NCBI RefSeq assembly: GCF_007992095.1
Contig: NZ_BJZP01000026.1
Coordinates: 1-64,000 of the forward strand
DNA length: 64,000 bases
Direction: 5' to 3'
Origin: Paenirhizobium naphthalenivorans
GTDB taxonomy: Bacteria > Pseudomonadota > Alphaproteobacteria > Rhizobiales > Rhizobiaceae
The translations under genes were made by a program, and so were the position numbers. This document shows, in pieces, positions 7,876 to 17,720 of the stretch. A model generated the notes under the pieces. The model worked only from the letters and a program-made list of their open reading frames with translations. It was not told the origin of the DNA and did not search any database. Within the stretch, counting starts at the first letter, position 1. The number at the start of each line of letters is the position of its first letter.

Positions 7876-9078
7876 ATGAAAAGACATCTTAAGCTGACCA
7901 CAGCCCTTTTGGCCCTCTCCACCGCTCTGGTTGGCTGCAGCGACGCAGGCACAGCAAGTAAAGCTCCTGCCGGCGCCGAGCGTCCACCGTCCCCGGTCAG
8001 CGTCGTCATCATGAAAAAGGGCGAGCAACCCCTGACAACGCTTCTTCCGGGCCGAGCCGCGGCCTTTCAGGTCGCCGAGGTGCGCCCGCGCGTCAGTGGC
8101 ATCATCAAGGAAATCGCCTTCAAGGAAGGCAGCGAAGTCAAGGAAGGTGACCTCCTCTACAAGATCGAGGACGACACCTACCGCGCCCAGGTCGCCCAGG
8201 CGGATGCAAGCCTTGCCAAGGCTGAGGCCAGCGTACCGAGTGCCGAGGCCAATCTCGCACGGTATGAGCGGCTCGTCGGCAGTGGCGCGACGCAGATCGA
8301 ATTTGAAAACGCGAAAGTGACTTTGCTGCAGGCAAAGGCTGACGTTGCCGAAGCCAAGGCCGCGCTGAACTCCTCGCAGATCAACCTCGACCTCACCGAA
8401 ATCCATGCGCCCTTCGAAGGCGTGACAAGCGCGTCGAACTTCTCGATCGGCAACGTCGTGACAGCCAACCAGACGGGTGCCCTGACCACGCTGCGTCGCC
8501 TCGACCCGATCTACATCGAACTGACGGAATCGAGCGCCAACCTCTTACGCCTGAAGCAGTCGATCGCCGCCGGACGCACGAGTGATGGCGAAGAGACGAC
8601 CGACATCAAGCTGACGCTGGAAGATGGCATCGAGTATCCGCATGTTGGCAAGCTCGACATGTCGGAAATGGCGGTCAGCGAAACGACTGGCACCTATTCG
8701 ATCCGCGCCGTATTCGACAATCCGGACAATCTTATCCTGCCGGGTATGTATGTCCGCGCTTTGGTCACGGTCGGCAAGGAAAACGGCTACCTGATCCCGC
8801 AGCGCGCAGCCATGCGTGATGCGCGTGGCGCATTGACCGCCAAATTTGTCAACGTACAGAATGTTGTGGAGACACGCACCTTCGCCGAAAGCAGCGTATC
8901 CGGCAACAACTGGCTGGTTGCCGAAGGGATCAATGACGGCGACAAGCTGATTGTCGACGGGTTCCAGTGGATCGGTGACGGCGCGCCGGTCGCACCGGTG
9001 GAATCGACCATCGACGACAAGGGATTCGTTGTTGAAACGCCAAAGGCACCGGAAGCAACCCCGGCCGCAAAACCCTGA
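7876..9078 (+). CDS. acrA: RND efflux periplasmic adaptor lipoprotein, AcrA/MexA type (400 aa)
   Basis: Membrane-fusion subunit joining the inner-membrane pump to the outer-membrane channel. The signal peptide ends in a lipobox with the acylated cysteine at residue 21 (LVGC). Downstream are the barrel-sandwich hybrid halves (VRPRVSGIIKEIAFKEGSEV and the ITEIHAPFEG-like LTEIHAPFEG), a coiled-coil hairpin rich in alanine and lysine (about residues 105-165), then the beta-barrel and membrane-proximal domains. The C-terminus ends in a proline/alanine tail. It is first in a same-strand acrA-acrB-oprM set with short gaps. Substrates cannot be read from the sequence; the MexAB/AcrAB subgroup usually exports amphiphilic drugs, detergents and plant phenolics. 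Confidence 0.93.
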   Translation: MKRHLKLTTALLALSTALVGCSDAGTASKAPAGAERPPSPVSVVIMKKGEQPLTTLLPGRAAAFQVAEVRPRVSGIIKEIAFKEGSEVKEGDLLYKIEDDTYRAQVAQADASLAKAEASVPSAEANLARYERLVGSGATQIEFENAKVTLLQAKADVAEAKAALNSSQINLDLTEIHAPFEGVTSASNFSIGNVVTANQTGALTTLRRLDPIYIELTESSANLLRLKQSIAAGRTSDGEETTDIKLTLEDGIEYPHVGKLDMSEMAVSETTGTYSIRAVFDNPDNLILPGMYVRALVTVGKENGYLIPQRAAMRDARGALTAKFVNVQNVVETRTFAESSVSGNNWLVAEGINDGDKLIVDGFQWIGDGAPVAPVESTIDDKGFVVETPKAPEATPAAKP

Positions 9079-9119
9079 ACGGGCACGGCAGGCAGTATCA
9101 AGGCGCTAAGGGGTAACCA

Positions 9120-12100
9120 ATGGCCAAATTCTTTATTCATCGTCCAATCTTTGCCTGGGTGATCGCGATCGTGATCATGCTGGGCGGAGCTATGGCGATT
9201 TTCACGCTTTCAATTTCCCAGTATCCGGAGATCGCACCGACCACCGTGCGCATTTCCGCGACCTACAACGGCGCAAGCGCCGAAACGGTCGAGAAATCAG
9301 TGACATCGATCATCGAAGACGGCATGACCGGCCTTGATGACCTGACCTATATGACGTCCTCGTCCAACACCGGACGTGCCACTGTAACGCTGACTTTCGG
9401 CAATAGCATCGAACCCGACATTGCCCAGGTCCAGGTGCAGAACAAGCTACAGCTCGTACAGTCGCAGCTTCCGGACGTCGTGCAGACGGCCGGTATCTCT
9501 GTAACCCGTTCAACGTCGAGTATTCTGCTCGTCGGCGCCCTGGTTTCGACGGATAGCGCCCGCAGACCGGTCGAACTCGGCGACATCTTCTCCTCTCAGA
9601 TCGAGGACCAGATCAAGCGCCTGGAAGGCGTCGGCAGCATCGAAGTCTTCGGCACGGGCTATGCCATGCGCGTCTGGCTTGACCCGTTCAAGCTCAACAA
9701 ATTTCAGTTGACGCCCAACGACGTCACCAGCGCCATCCAGGCCCAGAACACCCAGGTGTCTGTGGGTTCGCTAGGCGGCCAACCCGTTGCGGCGGGCCAG
9801 CAGTTGAACGTCACCGTGACCGCGCAGAGCCAGTTGCAGAGTGTCTCGGATTTCGAATCCATCATTCTGAAGGTGGAAACCGATGGCGCGACCGTTCGGT
9901 TGAGCGATGTTGCGCGCATCGAAATCGGCCAGGAGAGCTATTCCACCAACACCCGCGCCAACCGCAAGCCGGCGACCGGCTTCGCCGTCAACCTGGCAAC
10001 CGGCGCCAACGCCCTGGATACGGCTGCGCGTGTGAAGAGCGCGCTGAGCGCAATTGCGCCGACGCTGCCCGAAAACGTCATCATCACCTATCCGTACGAT
10101 ACCTCGCCCTTCGTCCAGCTTTCGATCGAGAAGGTGGTCCATACGCTGATCGAGGCGATCGTTCTTGTCTTCTTCGTGCTGCTGATCTTCCTGCAGAACC
10201 TGCGCGCGACCTTCATTCCGATGATCGCCGTGCCGGTTGTTCTGCTCGGAACCTTCGGCATCCTGGCGCTGACCGGCTATTCGATCAATACGCTCACCAT
10301 GTTCGCCATGGTTCTGGCCATCGGCCTGCTCGTCGACGACGCTATTGTCGTGGTCGAGAACGTCGAGCGCATCATGTCCGAGGAAGGACTTTCGCCGCTC
10401 GAGGCGACCGAGAAGTCGATGGGTGAAATCACCGGCGCGATCATCGGCATCGCTCTAGTCCTCACCGCGGTGTTCATTCCGATGGCCTTCTTCGGCGGCT
10501 CGACCGGGATCATCTACCGGCAGTTTTCGGTGACCATCGTTTCGGCGATGCTGCTTTCGGCCGTCGTGGCCATCGTACTGACACCGGCCCTCTGCGCAAC
10601 CATGCTAAAGCCGATCGACCACACAAAAGAGCGGCACGGGCTCGGCGCCTGGTTCAATCGGAATTTCGACCGGACCACGAACGGCTATGTCTCCAGCATC
10701 GGCTATCTGCTGAAGCGCCCCATGCGCGTCATGCTGATGTTCGCCATCGTCGTTGGCGGCTGCGCCTGGATCTTCACGCGCCTGCCGAGCTCCTTCCTGC
10801 CACAGGAGGATCAGGGTGTGCTGATGACGATCATCCAGCTCCCCAACGGCGCAACGACGGCCCGCACCGAAGAGGTGATCAAGAAGATCGAGGACTACTA
10901 TCTCGAGAAGGAAACCGCCGCCATTCAGGACGTCTTTGCGGTGTCCGGCTTCAGCTTCGTCGGACAAGGCCAGAACTATGCGCTGGTGTTCGCCAAGCTG
11001 AAGGACTTCGACGAGCGCAAGGCACCGGAACTCGCCGCCTCGGCGGTCGTGCGGCGCGCGATGGGATATTTCTTCACGCTTCGCGACGCCATGGTATTCC
11101 CACTTCAGCCGCCGGCCATCCCAGGTCTCGGCACATCCAGCGGCTTCTCCATGTATATCGTCGACAGCGGCAACACCGGAACGGAGGCGCTGACGGCGGC
11201 ATCGAAAAAGCTCATTGGATTGGGAGCCTCGAACGCCAAGGTCAGCTCACTGCGATCCAACAGCCCCGATGCTGAAAGTCAGCTCAAGGTTCTGCTGGAT
11301 CAGGAGAAGATGGGCGCCATGGGCGTAGACCTGGCGACGGTGAACTCCATGCTGTCCACGATATTCGCCGGCCGTGACGTCAACGACTTCACGCTCAACA
11401 ATGAACTGAAGCCGGTTTACGTTCAGGGCGACGCGCCCTATCGCATGCAGCCGGACGATCTCGGCCACTGGTATGCCCGCAATAAAGGCGGCGAGATGGT
11501 GCCCTTCTCCGCCTTCAGTCAGGTCTCATGGGTGGGCGGCCCGCCGACCTTGGCGCGCTACAACGGCACAAGCGCTATTTCGCTGGAAGGGGCAGCAGGA
11601 CCGGGCGTCAGCTCCGGCGACGCGATGGATGAGATGGAACGCCTCACGGCAAGCCTTGACGGCGGATACTCTGTCGCTTGGCAGGGAATTTCCTACCAGG
11701 AACGGCTGTCCGGCTCCCAAGCCCCCGTTCTCTACGCCCTGTCCATCCTGATTGTCTTCCTCTGCCTTGCCGCACTTTATGAAAGCTGGTCGATTCCCTT
11801 CTCCGTCATCATGGCCGTGCCGGTCGGCGTGCTCGGGGCGCTTACCGCAGCGCATTTCTTCGGACAGGCGAACGACGTCTACTTCAAGGTCGGCCTGCTG
11901 ACGACGATCGGCCTCGCCGCGAAGAACGCCATCCTGATCGTCGAGTTCGCTCGCGATCGGATGGAGCAGGGAGCTAGTTTGATGGACGCCACCCTTGAAG
12001 CGGCACGCCTCCGCCTGCGGCCCATCATCATGACCTCGCTTGCCTTCATCCTCGGCGTTGTGCCCTTGGCAGTTGCCACGGGCGCCGGCTCGGCGGCGCA

Positions 12101-12233
12101 GAACTCGATCGGCATCGGCGTTCTGGGGGGCATGATGGCGGCGACCCTGCTCGGTATCTTCTTTGTACCGTCCTTCTTCGTGATCGTGCGCAAGCTCACA
12201 ACCCGTGCAAAACCGAAAGAAGCGCTGTCATGA
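9120..12233 (+). CDS. acrB: RND multidrug efflux permease, AcrB/MexB type (1037 aa)
   Basis: Inner-membrane proton/drug antiporter, typical full length for the HAE1 group. It starts MAKFFIHRPIFAWVIAI, as these proteins do, has twelve expected membrane helices and two large periplasmic loops. The proton relay is intact: the adjacent Asp406-Asp407 in GLLVDDAIVVVENV of helix 4, and the helix-10 lysine in LAAKNAILIVEFARDR. A second family motif, LTPALCATMLKP, follows helix 6. It starts 41 bases after acrA. It should pump amphiphilic compounds from periplasm and membrane out through the OprM-like channel encoded next. Confidence 0.96.
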   Translation: MAKFFIHRPIFAWVIAIVIMLGGAMAIFTLSISQYPEIAPTTVRISATYNGASAETVEKSVTSIIEDGMTGLDDLTYMTSSSNTGRATVTLTFGNSIEPDIAQVQVQNKLQLVQSQLPDVVQTAGISVTRSTSSILLVGALVSTDSARRPVELGDIFSSQIEDQIKRLEGVGSIEVFGTGYAMRVWLDPFKLNKFQLTPNDVTSAIQAQNTQVSVGSLGGQPVAAGQQLNVTVTAQSQLQSVSDFESIILKVETDGATVRLSDVARIEIGQESYSTNTRANRKPATGFAVNLATGANALDTAARVKSALSAIAPTLPENVIITYPYDTSPFVQLSIEKVVHTLIEAIVLVFFVLLIFLQNLRATFIPMIAVPVVLLGTFGILALTGYSINTLTMFAMVLAIGLLVDDAIVVVENVERIMSEEGLSPLEATEKSMGEITGAIIGIALVLTAVFIPMAFFGGSTGIIYRQFSVTIVSAMLLSAVVAIVLTPALCATMLKPIDHTKERHGLGAWFNRNFDRTTNGYVSSIGYLLKRPMRVMLMFAIVVGGCAWIFTRLPSSFLPQEDQGVLMTIIQLPNGATTARTEEVIKKIEDYYLEKETAAIQDVFAVSGFSFVGQGQNYALVFAKLKDFDERKAPELAASAVVRRAMGYFFTLRDAMVFPLQPPAIPGLGTSSGFSMYIVDSGNTGTEALTAASKKLIGLGASNAKVSSLRSNSPDAESQLKVLLDQEKMGAMGVDLATVNSMLSTIFAGRDVNDFTLNNELKPVYVQGDAPYRMQPDDLGHWYARNKGGEMVPFSAFSQVSWVGGPPTLARYNGTSAISLEGAAGPGVSSGDAMDEMERLTASLDGGYSVAWQGISYQERLSGSQAPVLYALSILIVFLCLAALYESWSIPFSVIMAVPVGVLGALTAAHFFGQANDVYFKVGLLTTIGLAAKNAILIVEFARDRMEQGASLMDATLEAARLRLRPIIMTSLAFILGVVPLAVATGAGSAAQNSIGIGVLGGMMAATLLGIFFVPSFFVIVRKLTTRAKPKEALS

Positions 12234-12375
12234 CAATCAACGACTTGTTAGGTTAACAAAATGTCTGCGCCGGGGTTTGCGAATCACGGCGCAGTTGATG
12301 CATGGGGCGCACGGCGGATGGTCATAAAGGCCTTTCCCTGCGTTCGACACCCTGAATGCAATCTAGGATAAGACG

Positions 12376-13788
12376 ATGGTATCCATTCGCGTAGCCGCTC
12401 CCCTTGCTCTGCTTCTGCTGTCCGGCTGTGTCACTGGCCCTGATCACACGCAGCCGCAGACCCCACTTCCAGAAAAATTTGCCGAAGGCGGCAAGAAGAG
12501 CAATGGCGAGGTCGCCATGGCAACTTGGTGGACCGCTTTCAACGACAGGCGACTGGATGGCCTGGTTGCACAGGGTATCGACCAGAATCTCGATGTTCTA
12601 CAGGCGCTTGAGCGGATTACATCCGCAGAAGCCAGCGTCGTTGTCGCAGGCGCAGGCGCCCTGCCCTCTGTGAATCTGTCTGGCGACGAAACGCTCTCAA
12701 AGTCCAAGGGCACCCGCGACTACAGCGCCCGCACCAGCGACACCACCTCAACCGCCAGCGGCGGCCTCAGCGTGTCGTGGCTGCTGGATCTCTTCGGTCA
12801 ATATCGTCGCGCCAAGGAAAGCGCCTCGGCCTCGCTCGATGCAGCCTATGCCAGCGCGGATGTAGCCAAGCTTTCCTACCTGTCCGACCTCGTCACCTCC
12901 TACATTGATGTGCGCTACTATCAGGAGCGGATTGCGATTGCCCGCAAGAACCTGGCTTCGCGGCGCGAAACGCTGAACCTCACCAAGCTGCAGCTGGAAG
13001 CCGGCGCAGCCTCGCGCCTAGACGTCGTTCAGTCGGAAGGCCTGGTCAACTCGACGCTTGCCGACCTGCCCGGCCTCGAGACCAATTTCCGCAAGTCGGC
13101 CCACCATATCGCCACGTTGCTCGGCCTGCCGGCATCTTCTCTCATCAAGGATTTGCAGAAGGGCTCGCCCCAGCCGATCGCCCGCCGCAGTATCAATGCC
13201 GGCGTTCCGGCGGACTTGATCCGCAACCGTCCCGACATCCGAAAGGCCGAACGAGATCTTGCCGCCGCCGTCGCCGAGATCGGCGTTGCCGAGGCTCAGC
13301 TCTATCCGTCGATCACTCTCGGTGGTTCAATCTCACCGTCGTGGATCTCGACAAAGTCGCTCGCCGGAAGCCTTACATCATGGTCCTTCGGCCCGAGCCT
13401 GACGCTACCGATTCTAGACGGCGGCCGCCTGAAGGCCAATGTCGACATCGCCCAGTCGTCCGCACGTGGCGCCTATCTCGCATGGAAGTCGTCCGTGCTC
13501 AGCGCGGTCGAGGAAGTCGAAAACGCACTGGCTGCGGTCAACCGCGACAGCCAGACCGTCAGCGCGCTGAGGGCGACCGTCCGCTCCTACGAAGAGGCCC
13601 TGTCGCTCTCGACCGCAAGCTACAAGGACGGCGCCTCCTCGCTGCTCGACGTGCTGGACGCCCAGCGTTCGGTTTCGACGGCGCAGGCGAGCCTAGCACA
13701 GGCTGTACAGCAGATGGCGATCGACTATGTTGCGCTCAACGTCGCCATCGGTGGTGGCTATGCCTTCGACAAGAAGGCGGGCATGTAA
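12376..13788 (+). CDS. oprM: Outer-membrane efflux channel lipoprotein, OprM/NodT type (470 aa)
   Basis: TolC-fold outer-membrane factor completing the RND pump. The signal peptide has a lipobox with the acylated cysteine at residue 18 (LLSGC). Two tandem OEP repeats are visible: the first around residues 60-250, the second 270-460, with the family motif GVPADLIRNRPDIRKAERDLAAA between them and LLDVLDAQRSVSTAQASL near the end. The gap from acrB is 142 bases, larger than elsewhere in the operon, so it may have its own weak promoter; I see no strong one. A rho-independent terminator follows 21 bases after the stop. Confidence 0.93.
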   Translation: MVSIRVAAPLALLLLSGCVTGPDHTQPQTPLPEKFAEGGKKSNGEVAMATWWTAFNDRRLDGLVAQGIDQNLDVLQALERITSAEASVVVAGAGALPSVNLSGDETLSKSKGTRDYSARTSDTTSTASGGLSVSWLLDLFGQYRRAKESASASLDAAYASADVAKLSYLSDLVTSYIDVRYYQERIAIARKNLASRRETLNLTKLQLEAGAASRLDVVQSEGLVNSTLADLPGLETNFRKSAHHIATLLGLPASSLIKDLQKGSPQPIARRSINAGVPADLIRNRPDIRKAERDLAAAVAEIGVAEAQLYPSITLGGSISPSWISTKSLAGSLTSWSFGPSLTLPILDGGRLKANVDIAQSSARGAYLAWKSSVLSAVEEVENALAAVNRDSQTVSALRATVRSYEEALSLSTASYKDGASSLLDVLDAQRSVSTAQASLAQAVQQMAIDYVALNVAIGGGYAFDKKAGM

Positions 13789-13809
13789 GCAGGCCCGCAA
13801 AACGAATAA

Positions 13810-13844
13810 GCCCGGCACCGGAAACGGTGGCCGGGCTTTTTTTT
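13810..13844 (+). terminator. Rho-independent terminator of the RND operon
   Basis: A GC-rich stem (GCCCGGCACCG at 13810-13820, loop GAAA, CGGTGGCCGGGC at 13825-13836 with one bulged G) runs straight into eight T residues. Confidence 0.9.
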
Positions 13845-13894
13845 GGCTAAAATGCGCGAAGGCACGACAAAGGGCGCCGTGCCGCTACCGCGCG

Positions 13895-14725
13895 TCAGAA
13901 GGTGGCGGGCGTATTGATCCACAGAAGCACTGTCTCACCGTCGAAACGGTTGTGCCAGGAGTGCGGCCTGCGGCTTTCAAAATAGAAGCTGTCACCGGCG
14001 TGCAGCTCGAAGAAGCGGTCACCGTCGAGAATGATCTCCAGGCTGCCGGAAAGCACGTGGATGAACTCCTCACCGTCGTGCTGATAGGCCCCTTCGCTGG
14101 AGGCACCGGGCGCCAGCTGGAAGCGATTGCATTCCATCTGGTTGCGGCCCTCCGCCAGCACCTGGACCGTCACGCCGGAAGAAGTCGTTGGCCAGGTCGG
14201 CCATTTCCCGTCGCGAATGATCGATTCCCCCCCCTCACGCAGCTCCTGCCCGCTGAGTGAGGCAAGCGTCGTCCCGAGAACGCGCGCCACGCCATGCAGG
14301 GCCGTAAACGAGAGCCCCTGCGAGGTCCGCTCAAAGGTCGAAAGCTGGGATACCGATACGCCGGTCGCCTGCGCGACCGCTTCCAGCGTCTTGCCGGCAT
14401 CGCGCCGCAAGCGGCGGATCTTCAGGCCTACGGGAATCTCGGTGGGTTCGGAGCCGTCTTCATTCTGGAAGTCAAAGGCGCTCCCATCCTCCCCTATAGC
14501 CTCATCACGAAGGCTTTCGCGTATGGCCGCAGGGTTCAGTCCTTTCTCGCTACGCAGCCAGGCGATCGTTTTTAGCCGTTCGACCAAGGCACGATCATAC
14601 AGCCGCTGCCCGGACGGCGTGCGTATCGGCTGGATAAGATCCTGCGTTTCCCATAGCCTGAGCGTCGAAGGGGAAACCCCGGCCATCCTGGCCGCCTCGG
14701 CAATCTTGAAACGGATGTCATCCAT
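13895..14725 (-). CDS. MerR-XRE-cupin three-domain regulator, divergent from gabTD (276 aa)
   Basis: Cytosolic transcription factor with three recognisable parts: a MerR-type winged helix at the N-terminus (residues about 3-70, FKIAEAARMAGVSPSTLRLWE), an XRE/HTH_3 domain (about 97-155, LRRDAGKTLEAVAQATGVSVSQLSTFER is its core), and a C-terminal cupin_2 barrel (about 190-270, HDGEEFIHVLSGSLEI). Having two different DNA-binding folds in one chain is unusual. The start is ATG 14725; an ATG 12 codons upstream is possible. It is divergent from gabT, so it probably senses GABA, succinate semialdehyde or a related metabolite through the cupin and controls gabTD. That target is inferred from position only. 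Confidence 0.87.
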   Translation of the reverse strand: MDDIRFKIAEAARMAGVSPSTLRLWETQDLIQPIRTPSGQRLYDRALVERLKTIAWLRSEKGLNPAAIRESLRDEAIGEDGSAFDFQNEDGSEPTEIPVGLKIRRLRRDAGKTLEAVAQATGVSVSQLSTFERTSQGLSFTALHGVARVLGTTLASLSGQELREGGESIIRDGKWPTWPTTSSGVTVQVLAEGRNQMECNRFQLAPGASSEGAYQHDGEEFIHVLSGSLEIILDGDRFFELHAGDSFYFESRRPHSWHNRFDGETVLLWINTPATF

Positions 14726-14782
14726 GAGGACTAAGCCCTGTCTGCGCGCTGTCGCTGCCATGCGTAATAATCGCGACAAACC

Positions 14783-14821
14783 ATATTGCAAGTCTACAGA
14801 AAAAATGTAGGAAATATTGCA
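14783..14821. promoter_or_regulatory. Repeat-rich candidate operator between the regulator and gabT
   Basis: Two direct copies of ATATTGCA (14783-14790 and 14814-14821, 31 bases apart, about three helical turns) bracket an inverted repeat CTACA (14794-14798) and TGTAG (14806-14810). This is the only repeated structure in the 156-base gap and is a natural binding site for the divergent regulator. Confidence 0.45.
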
Positions 14822-14881
14822 GCCTTGCGATCGAACAGAATGGCCGACGCCGAGGGTCAACATTACCAGAGGATTTTTGAA

Positions 14882-16165
14882 ATGAAGAACTCCGAAATCG
14901 CAGTTCGCAAGAACGACGCCATCTCGCGCGGCGTCGGCATGACCACCCAGATCTATGCCGCAAAGGCCGAAAACGCCGAGGTCTGGGATGTCGAAGGCAA
15001 TCGCTATATCGACTTCGCCGGTGGTATCGCGGTTCTCAACACTGGCCACCGCCACCCGAAGGTCATCGAAGCGGTGAAGAAGCAGCTCGATTGCTTCACC
15101 CATACCTGCCATCAGGTCCTTCCCTACGAAAACTACGTCGCGCTCGCCGAACGTCTGAACAAGATCGTTCCAATCGCCGGCCCGAAGAAGACCATTTTCA
15201 CCACCACGGGCGCCGAAGCCGTTGAAAATGCTGTCAAGATCGCCCGCTGCGCCACCGGCCGCTCGGCTGTCATCGCTTTCACCGGCGCCTTCCACGGCCG
15301 CACGTTCATGGGCATGGCACTGACCGGCAAGGTCGTCCCCTACAAGGTCGGTTTCGGCCAGATGATGGGCGACGTCTTCCACGTTCCCTTCCCGATCGAG
15401 ATGCACGGCATCAGCGTTGAAGAATCCCTCGACGTGCTCGACAAGCTGTTCAAGGCCGACGTCGATCCTAAGCGCGTCGCCGCGATCATTCTTGAGCCGG
15501 TGCAGGGCGAAGGCGGCTTCTACGAAGTGCCGCGCGCATTGATGAAGGCCGTGCGCCAGTTGTGCGACGAGCACGGCATCCTGCTCATCGCCGACGAAGT
15601 CCAGACTGGTTTTGCCCGAACCGGCAAGATCTTCGGTATGGAAAACTACGATGTCCAGCCGGATCTCATGACCATGGCGAAGAGCCTCGCCGGCGGCTTC
15701 CCGCTGTCGGCCGTTACCGGCCGCGCCGACCTGATGGACGCACCTGGCCCGGGCGGCCTCGGCGGCACCTATGCCGGCAACCCGCTGGCGATCGCTGCCT
15801 CCCATGCCGTTCTCGACGTCATTGAGGAAGAAAATCTCTGCGACCGCGCCAATCAGCTGGGCGCTCGCCTGAAGCAGCGCCTGGAAGCCCTGCGCGCCGA
15901 CATTCCGCAGATTTCCGACATTCGTGGTCCGGGCTTCATGGTTGCCGTCGAATTCGGCCATGCCGGCTCCGTCAAGCCGGATGCCGAGCTTACCAACGCC
16001 ATTCGTCTGAAGGCACTGGAAAAGGGGCTTATCCTGCTGACTTGCGGCGTCTATGGTAACGTCATCCGCTTCCTGTCGCCGATCACCATTCAGGACGAGG
16101 TGTTCAACGAGGCGCTCGACATCCTCGAAGCCTCGATCCGCGAAGTCGTGGGGGAAAAGAAATAA
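14882..16165 (+). CDS. gabT: 4-aminobutyrate aminotransferase (427 aa)
   Basis: PLP-dependent class III aminotransferase converting GABA and 2-oxoglutarate to succinate semialdehyde and glutamate. Visible motifs: FTTTGAEAVENAVKIAR, TGAFHGRT, IADEVQTGFARTGK, and the PLP lysine K267 in MAKSLAGGFP, near the Lys268 of E. coli GabT. The frame is open from 14786, but ATG 14882 is preceded by AGAGGA at proper spacing and gives the standard N-terminus. The stop overlaps the gabD start by one base (TAATG), so the two are translationally coupled. A divergent MerR/XRE/cupin regulator likely controls the pair. Confidence 0.95.
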   Translation: MKNSEIAVRKNDAISRGVGMTTQIYAAKAENAEVWDVEGNRYIDFAGGIAVLNTGHRHPKVIEAVKKQLDCFTHTCHQVLPYENYVALAERLNKIVPIAGPKKTIFTTTGAEAVENAVKIARCATGRSAVIAFTGAFHGRTFMGMALTGKVVPYKVGFGQMMGDVFHVPFPIEMHGISVEESLDVLDKLFKADVDPKRVAAIILEPVQGEGGFYEVPRALMKAVRQLCDEHGILLIADEVQTGFARTGKIFGMENYDVQPDLMTMAKSLAGGFPLSAVTGRADLMDAPGPGGLGGTYAGNPLAIAASHAVLDVIEEENLCDRANQLGARLKQRLEALRADIPQISDIRGPGFMVAVEFGHAGSVKPDAELTNAIRLKALEKGLILLTCGVYGNVIRFLSPITIQDEVFNEALDILEASIREVVGEKK

Positions 16166-17649
16166 TGAGCATCTCCAACCTTCTGGCCTCTAAGCTGAAG
16201 GACGCTTCACTTGCCACCGACAAGGCGCTTGTCGGTGGTGAGTGGGTCTCGGCGTCCGACAGCGGCAAGACCTTCGAAGTCACCAATCCCGCGACCGGCG
16301 ATGTGATAGCCGTCCTGCCGGATCTCGGTAAGGCGGAAGTGACCCGCGCAATTGACGCCGCCGACAAGGCGCAAAAAGCCTGGGCTAAGAAGACCGGCAA
16401 GGAACGAGCCGGAATTCTGCGCAAGCTCTTCGATCTGATGGTCGCCAACGCCGACGATCTTGCCACGATCCTGACCATGGAGATGGGCAAGCCGTGGCCG
16501 GAAGCCCGCGGCGAAATCCTCTACGGCGCATCCTATGTCGAATGGTTCGGTGAGGAAGCCAAGCGCGTCTATGGCGACACAATCCCCGGCCACCAGGCCG
16601 ACAAGCGGATCATGGTTATCCGCCAGCCGATCGGCGTTGTCGGAGCGATCACGCCGTGGAATTTCCCGAATGCCATGCTGGCCCGCAAGATGGCACCTGC
16701 CATCGCCGTCGGCTGCGCCATGGTGTCGAAGCCTGCCGCCCAGACGCCGCTCTCAGCTCTGGCGCTCGCTATCCTCGCCGAGCGCGCGGGTGTCCCGGCA
16801 GGCGTGTTCTCTGTGCTGACCGCGACCGACGCAGCCATGGTCGGCAAGGAGCTTTGCACGAACGACAAGGTGCGCAAGCTGACCTTCACCGGCTCCACCA
16901 ATGTCGGCAAGATCCTGATGCGCCAGGGTGCGGATCAGATCCTCAAACTCGGCCTTGAACTTGGTGGCAACGCACCCTTCATCGTCTTCGATGACGCCGA
17001 TCTCGACGCGGCCATCGAAGGCGCCATGGTGTCGAAATACCGCAACGCGGGCCAGACCTGCGTCTGCGCCAACCGCATCTACGTACAGGCCGGCGTCTAT
17101 GACGCCTTCGCCGAGAAGCTGGCGGCCAAGGTCGCCGCGCTGAAGGTCGGCGACGGCTTCGGCGAGGGCGTGACGACGGGACCGTTGATCGATGACAAGG
17201 CCCTGAGCAAGGTGTCGGAACTTGTCGCCGACGCCACCTCGAAGGGCGCGTCCGTCGCGACGGGCGGCAATGGCTCCGAACTCGGCGGCCTGTTCTTCCA
17301 GCCGACCATCCTGACAGGAGTCACCTCCGCCATGCGTGTGGCCCGGGAGGAGATTTTCGGCCCCGTTGCCCCGCTCTTCAAGTTCGAAACCGAGGAGGAG
17401 GTCATCGCCATGGCCAACAACACCGAGTTCGGCCTTGCTTCCTACTTCTATTCCAAGGACGTCTCGAAGATCTTCCGGGTCGCCGAGGCACTCGAATACG
17501 GCATCGTCGGCATCAACACCGGCCTGATCTCGACCGAGGTCGCCCCCTTCGGCGGCATCAAGCAGTCCGGCCTCGGCCGCGAAGGCTCGAAGTACGGCAT
17601 CGATGATTATACTGAACTGAAGTACATGTGCCTGGGCGGCGTCGAATAA
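16165..17649 (+). CDS. gabD: Succinate-semialdehyde dehydrogenase, NAD(P)-dependent (494 aa)
   Basis: Oxidises succinate semialdehyde from GabT to succinate, feeding the TCA cycle. It is a class I aldehyde dehydrogenase of normal length with ITPWNFPNAM, FTGSTNVGKILM, the glutamate motif LELGGNAPF and the cysteine motif AGQTCVCANR, whose paired cysteines are typical of GabD enzymes. The IKQSGLGREGSKYG C-terminal signature is also of the SSADH type. The start codon overlaps the gabT stop. A terminator hairpin lies about 25 bases after the gene. Confidence 0.95.
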   Translation: MSISNLLASKLKDASLATDKALVGGEWVSASDSGKTFEVTNPATGDVIAVLPDLGKAEVTRAIDAADKAQKAWAKKTGKERAGILRKLFDLMVANADDLATILTMEMGKPWPEARGEILYGASYVEWFGEEAKRVYGDTIPGHQADKRIMVIRQPIGVVGAITPWNFPNAMLARKMAPAIAVGCAMVSKPAAQTPLSALALAILAERAGVPAGVFSVLTATDAAMVGKELCTNDKVRKLTFTGSTNVGKILMRQGADQILKLGLELGGNAPFIVFDDADLDAAIEGAMVSKYRNAGQTCVCANRIYVQAGVYDAFAEKLAAKVAALKVGDGFGEGVTTGPLIDDKALSKVSELVADATSKGASVATGGNGSELGGLFFQPTILTGVTSAMRVAREEIFGPVAPLFKFETEEEVIAMANNTEFGLASYFYSKDVSKIFRVAEALEYGIVGINTGLISTEVAPFGGIKQSGLGREGSKYGIDDYTELKYMCLGGVE

Positions 17650-17672
17650 GCCTCAAGCCGTGCAAGCGATCG

Positions 17673-17702
17673 ATCCCCGGCCTCACGCCGGGGATTTTCT
17701 TT
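17673..17702 (+). terminator. Rho-independent terminator of gabTD
   Basis: Perfect nine-base-pair stem ATCCCCGGC (17673-17681) and GCCGGGGAT (17687-17695) with a CTCAC loop, followed by TTTCTTTT. Confidence 0.88.
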
Positions 17703-17720
17703 TGTCCAGTCCAGAGAATT

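Noticed and set aside
14786..15961. 688-residue minus-strand frame running through gabT into the MerR/XRE/cupin regulator
   Set aside because: The upstream 412 residues are antisense to gabT; the regulator starts at 14725.
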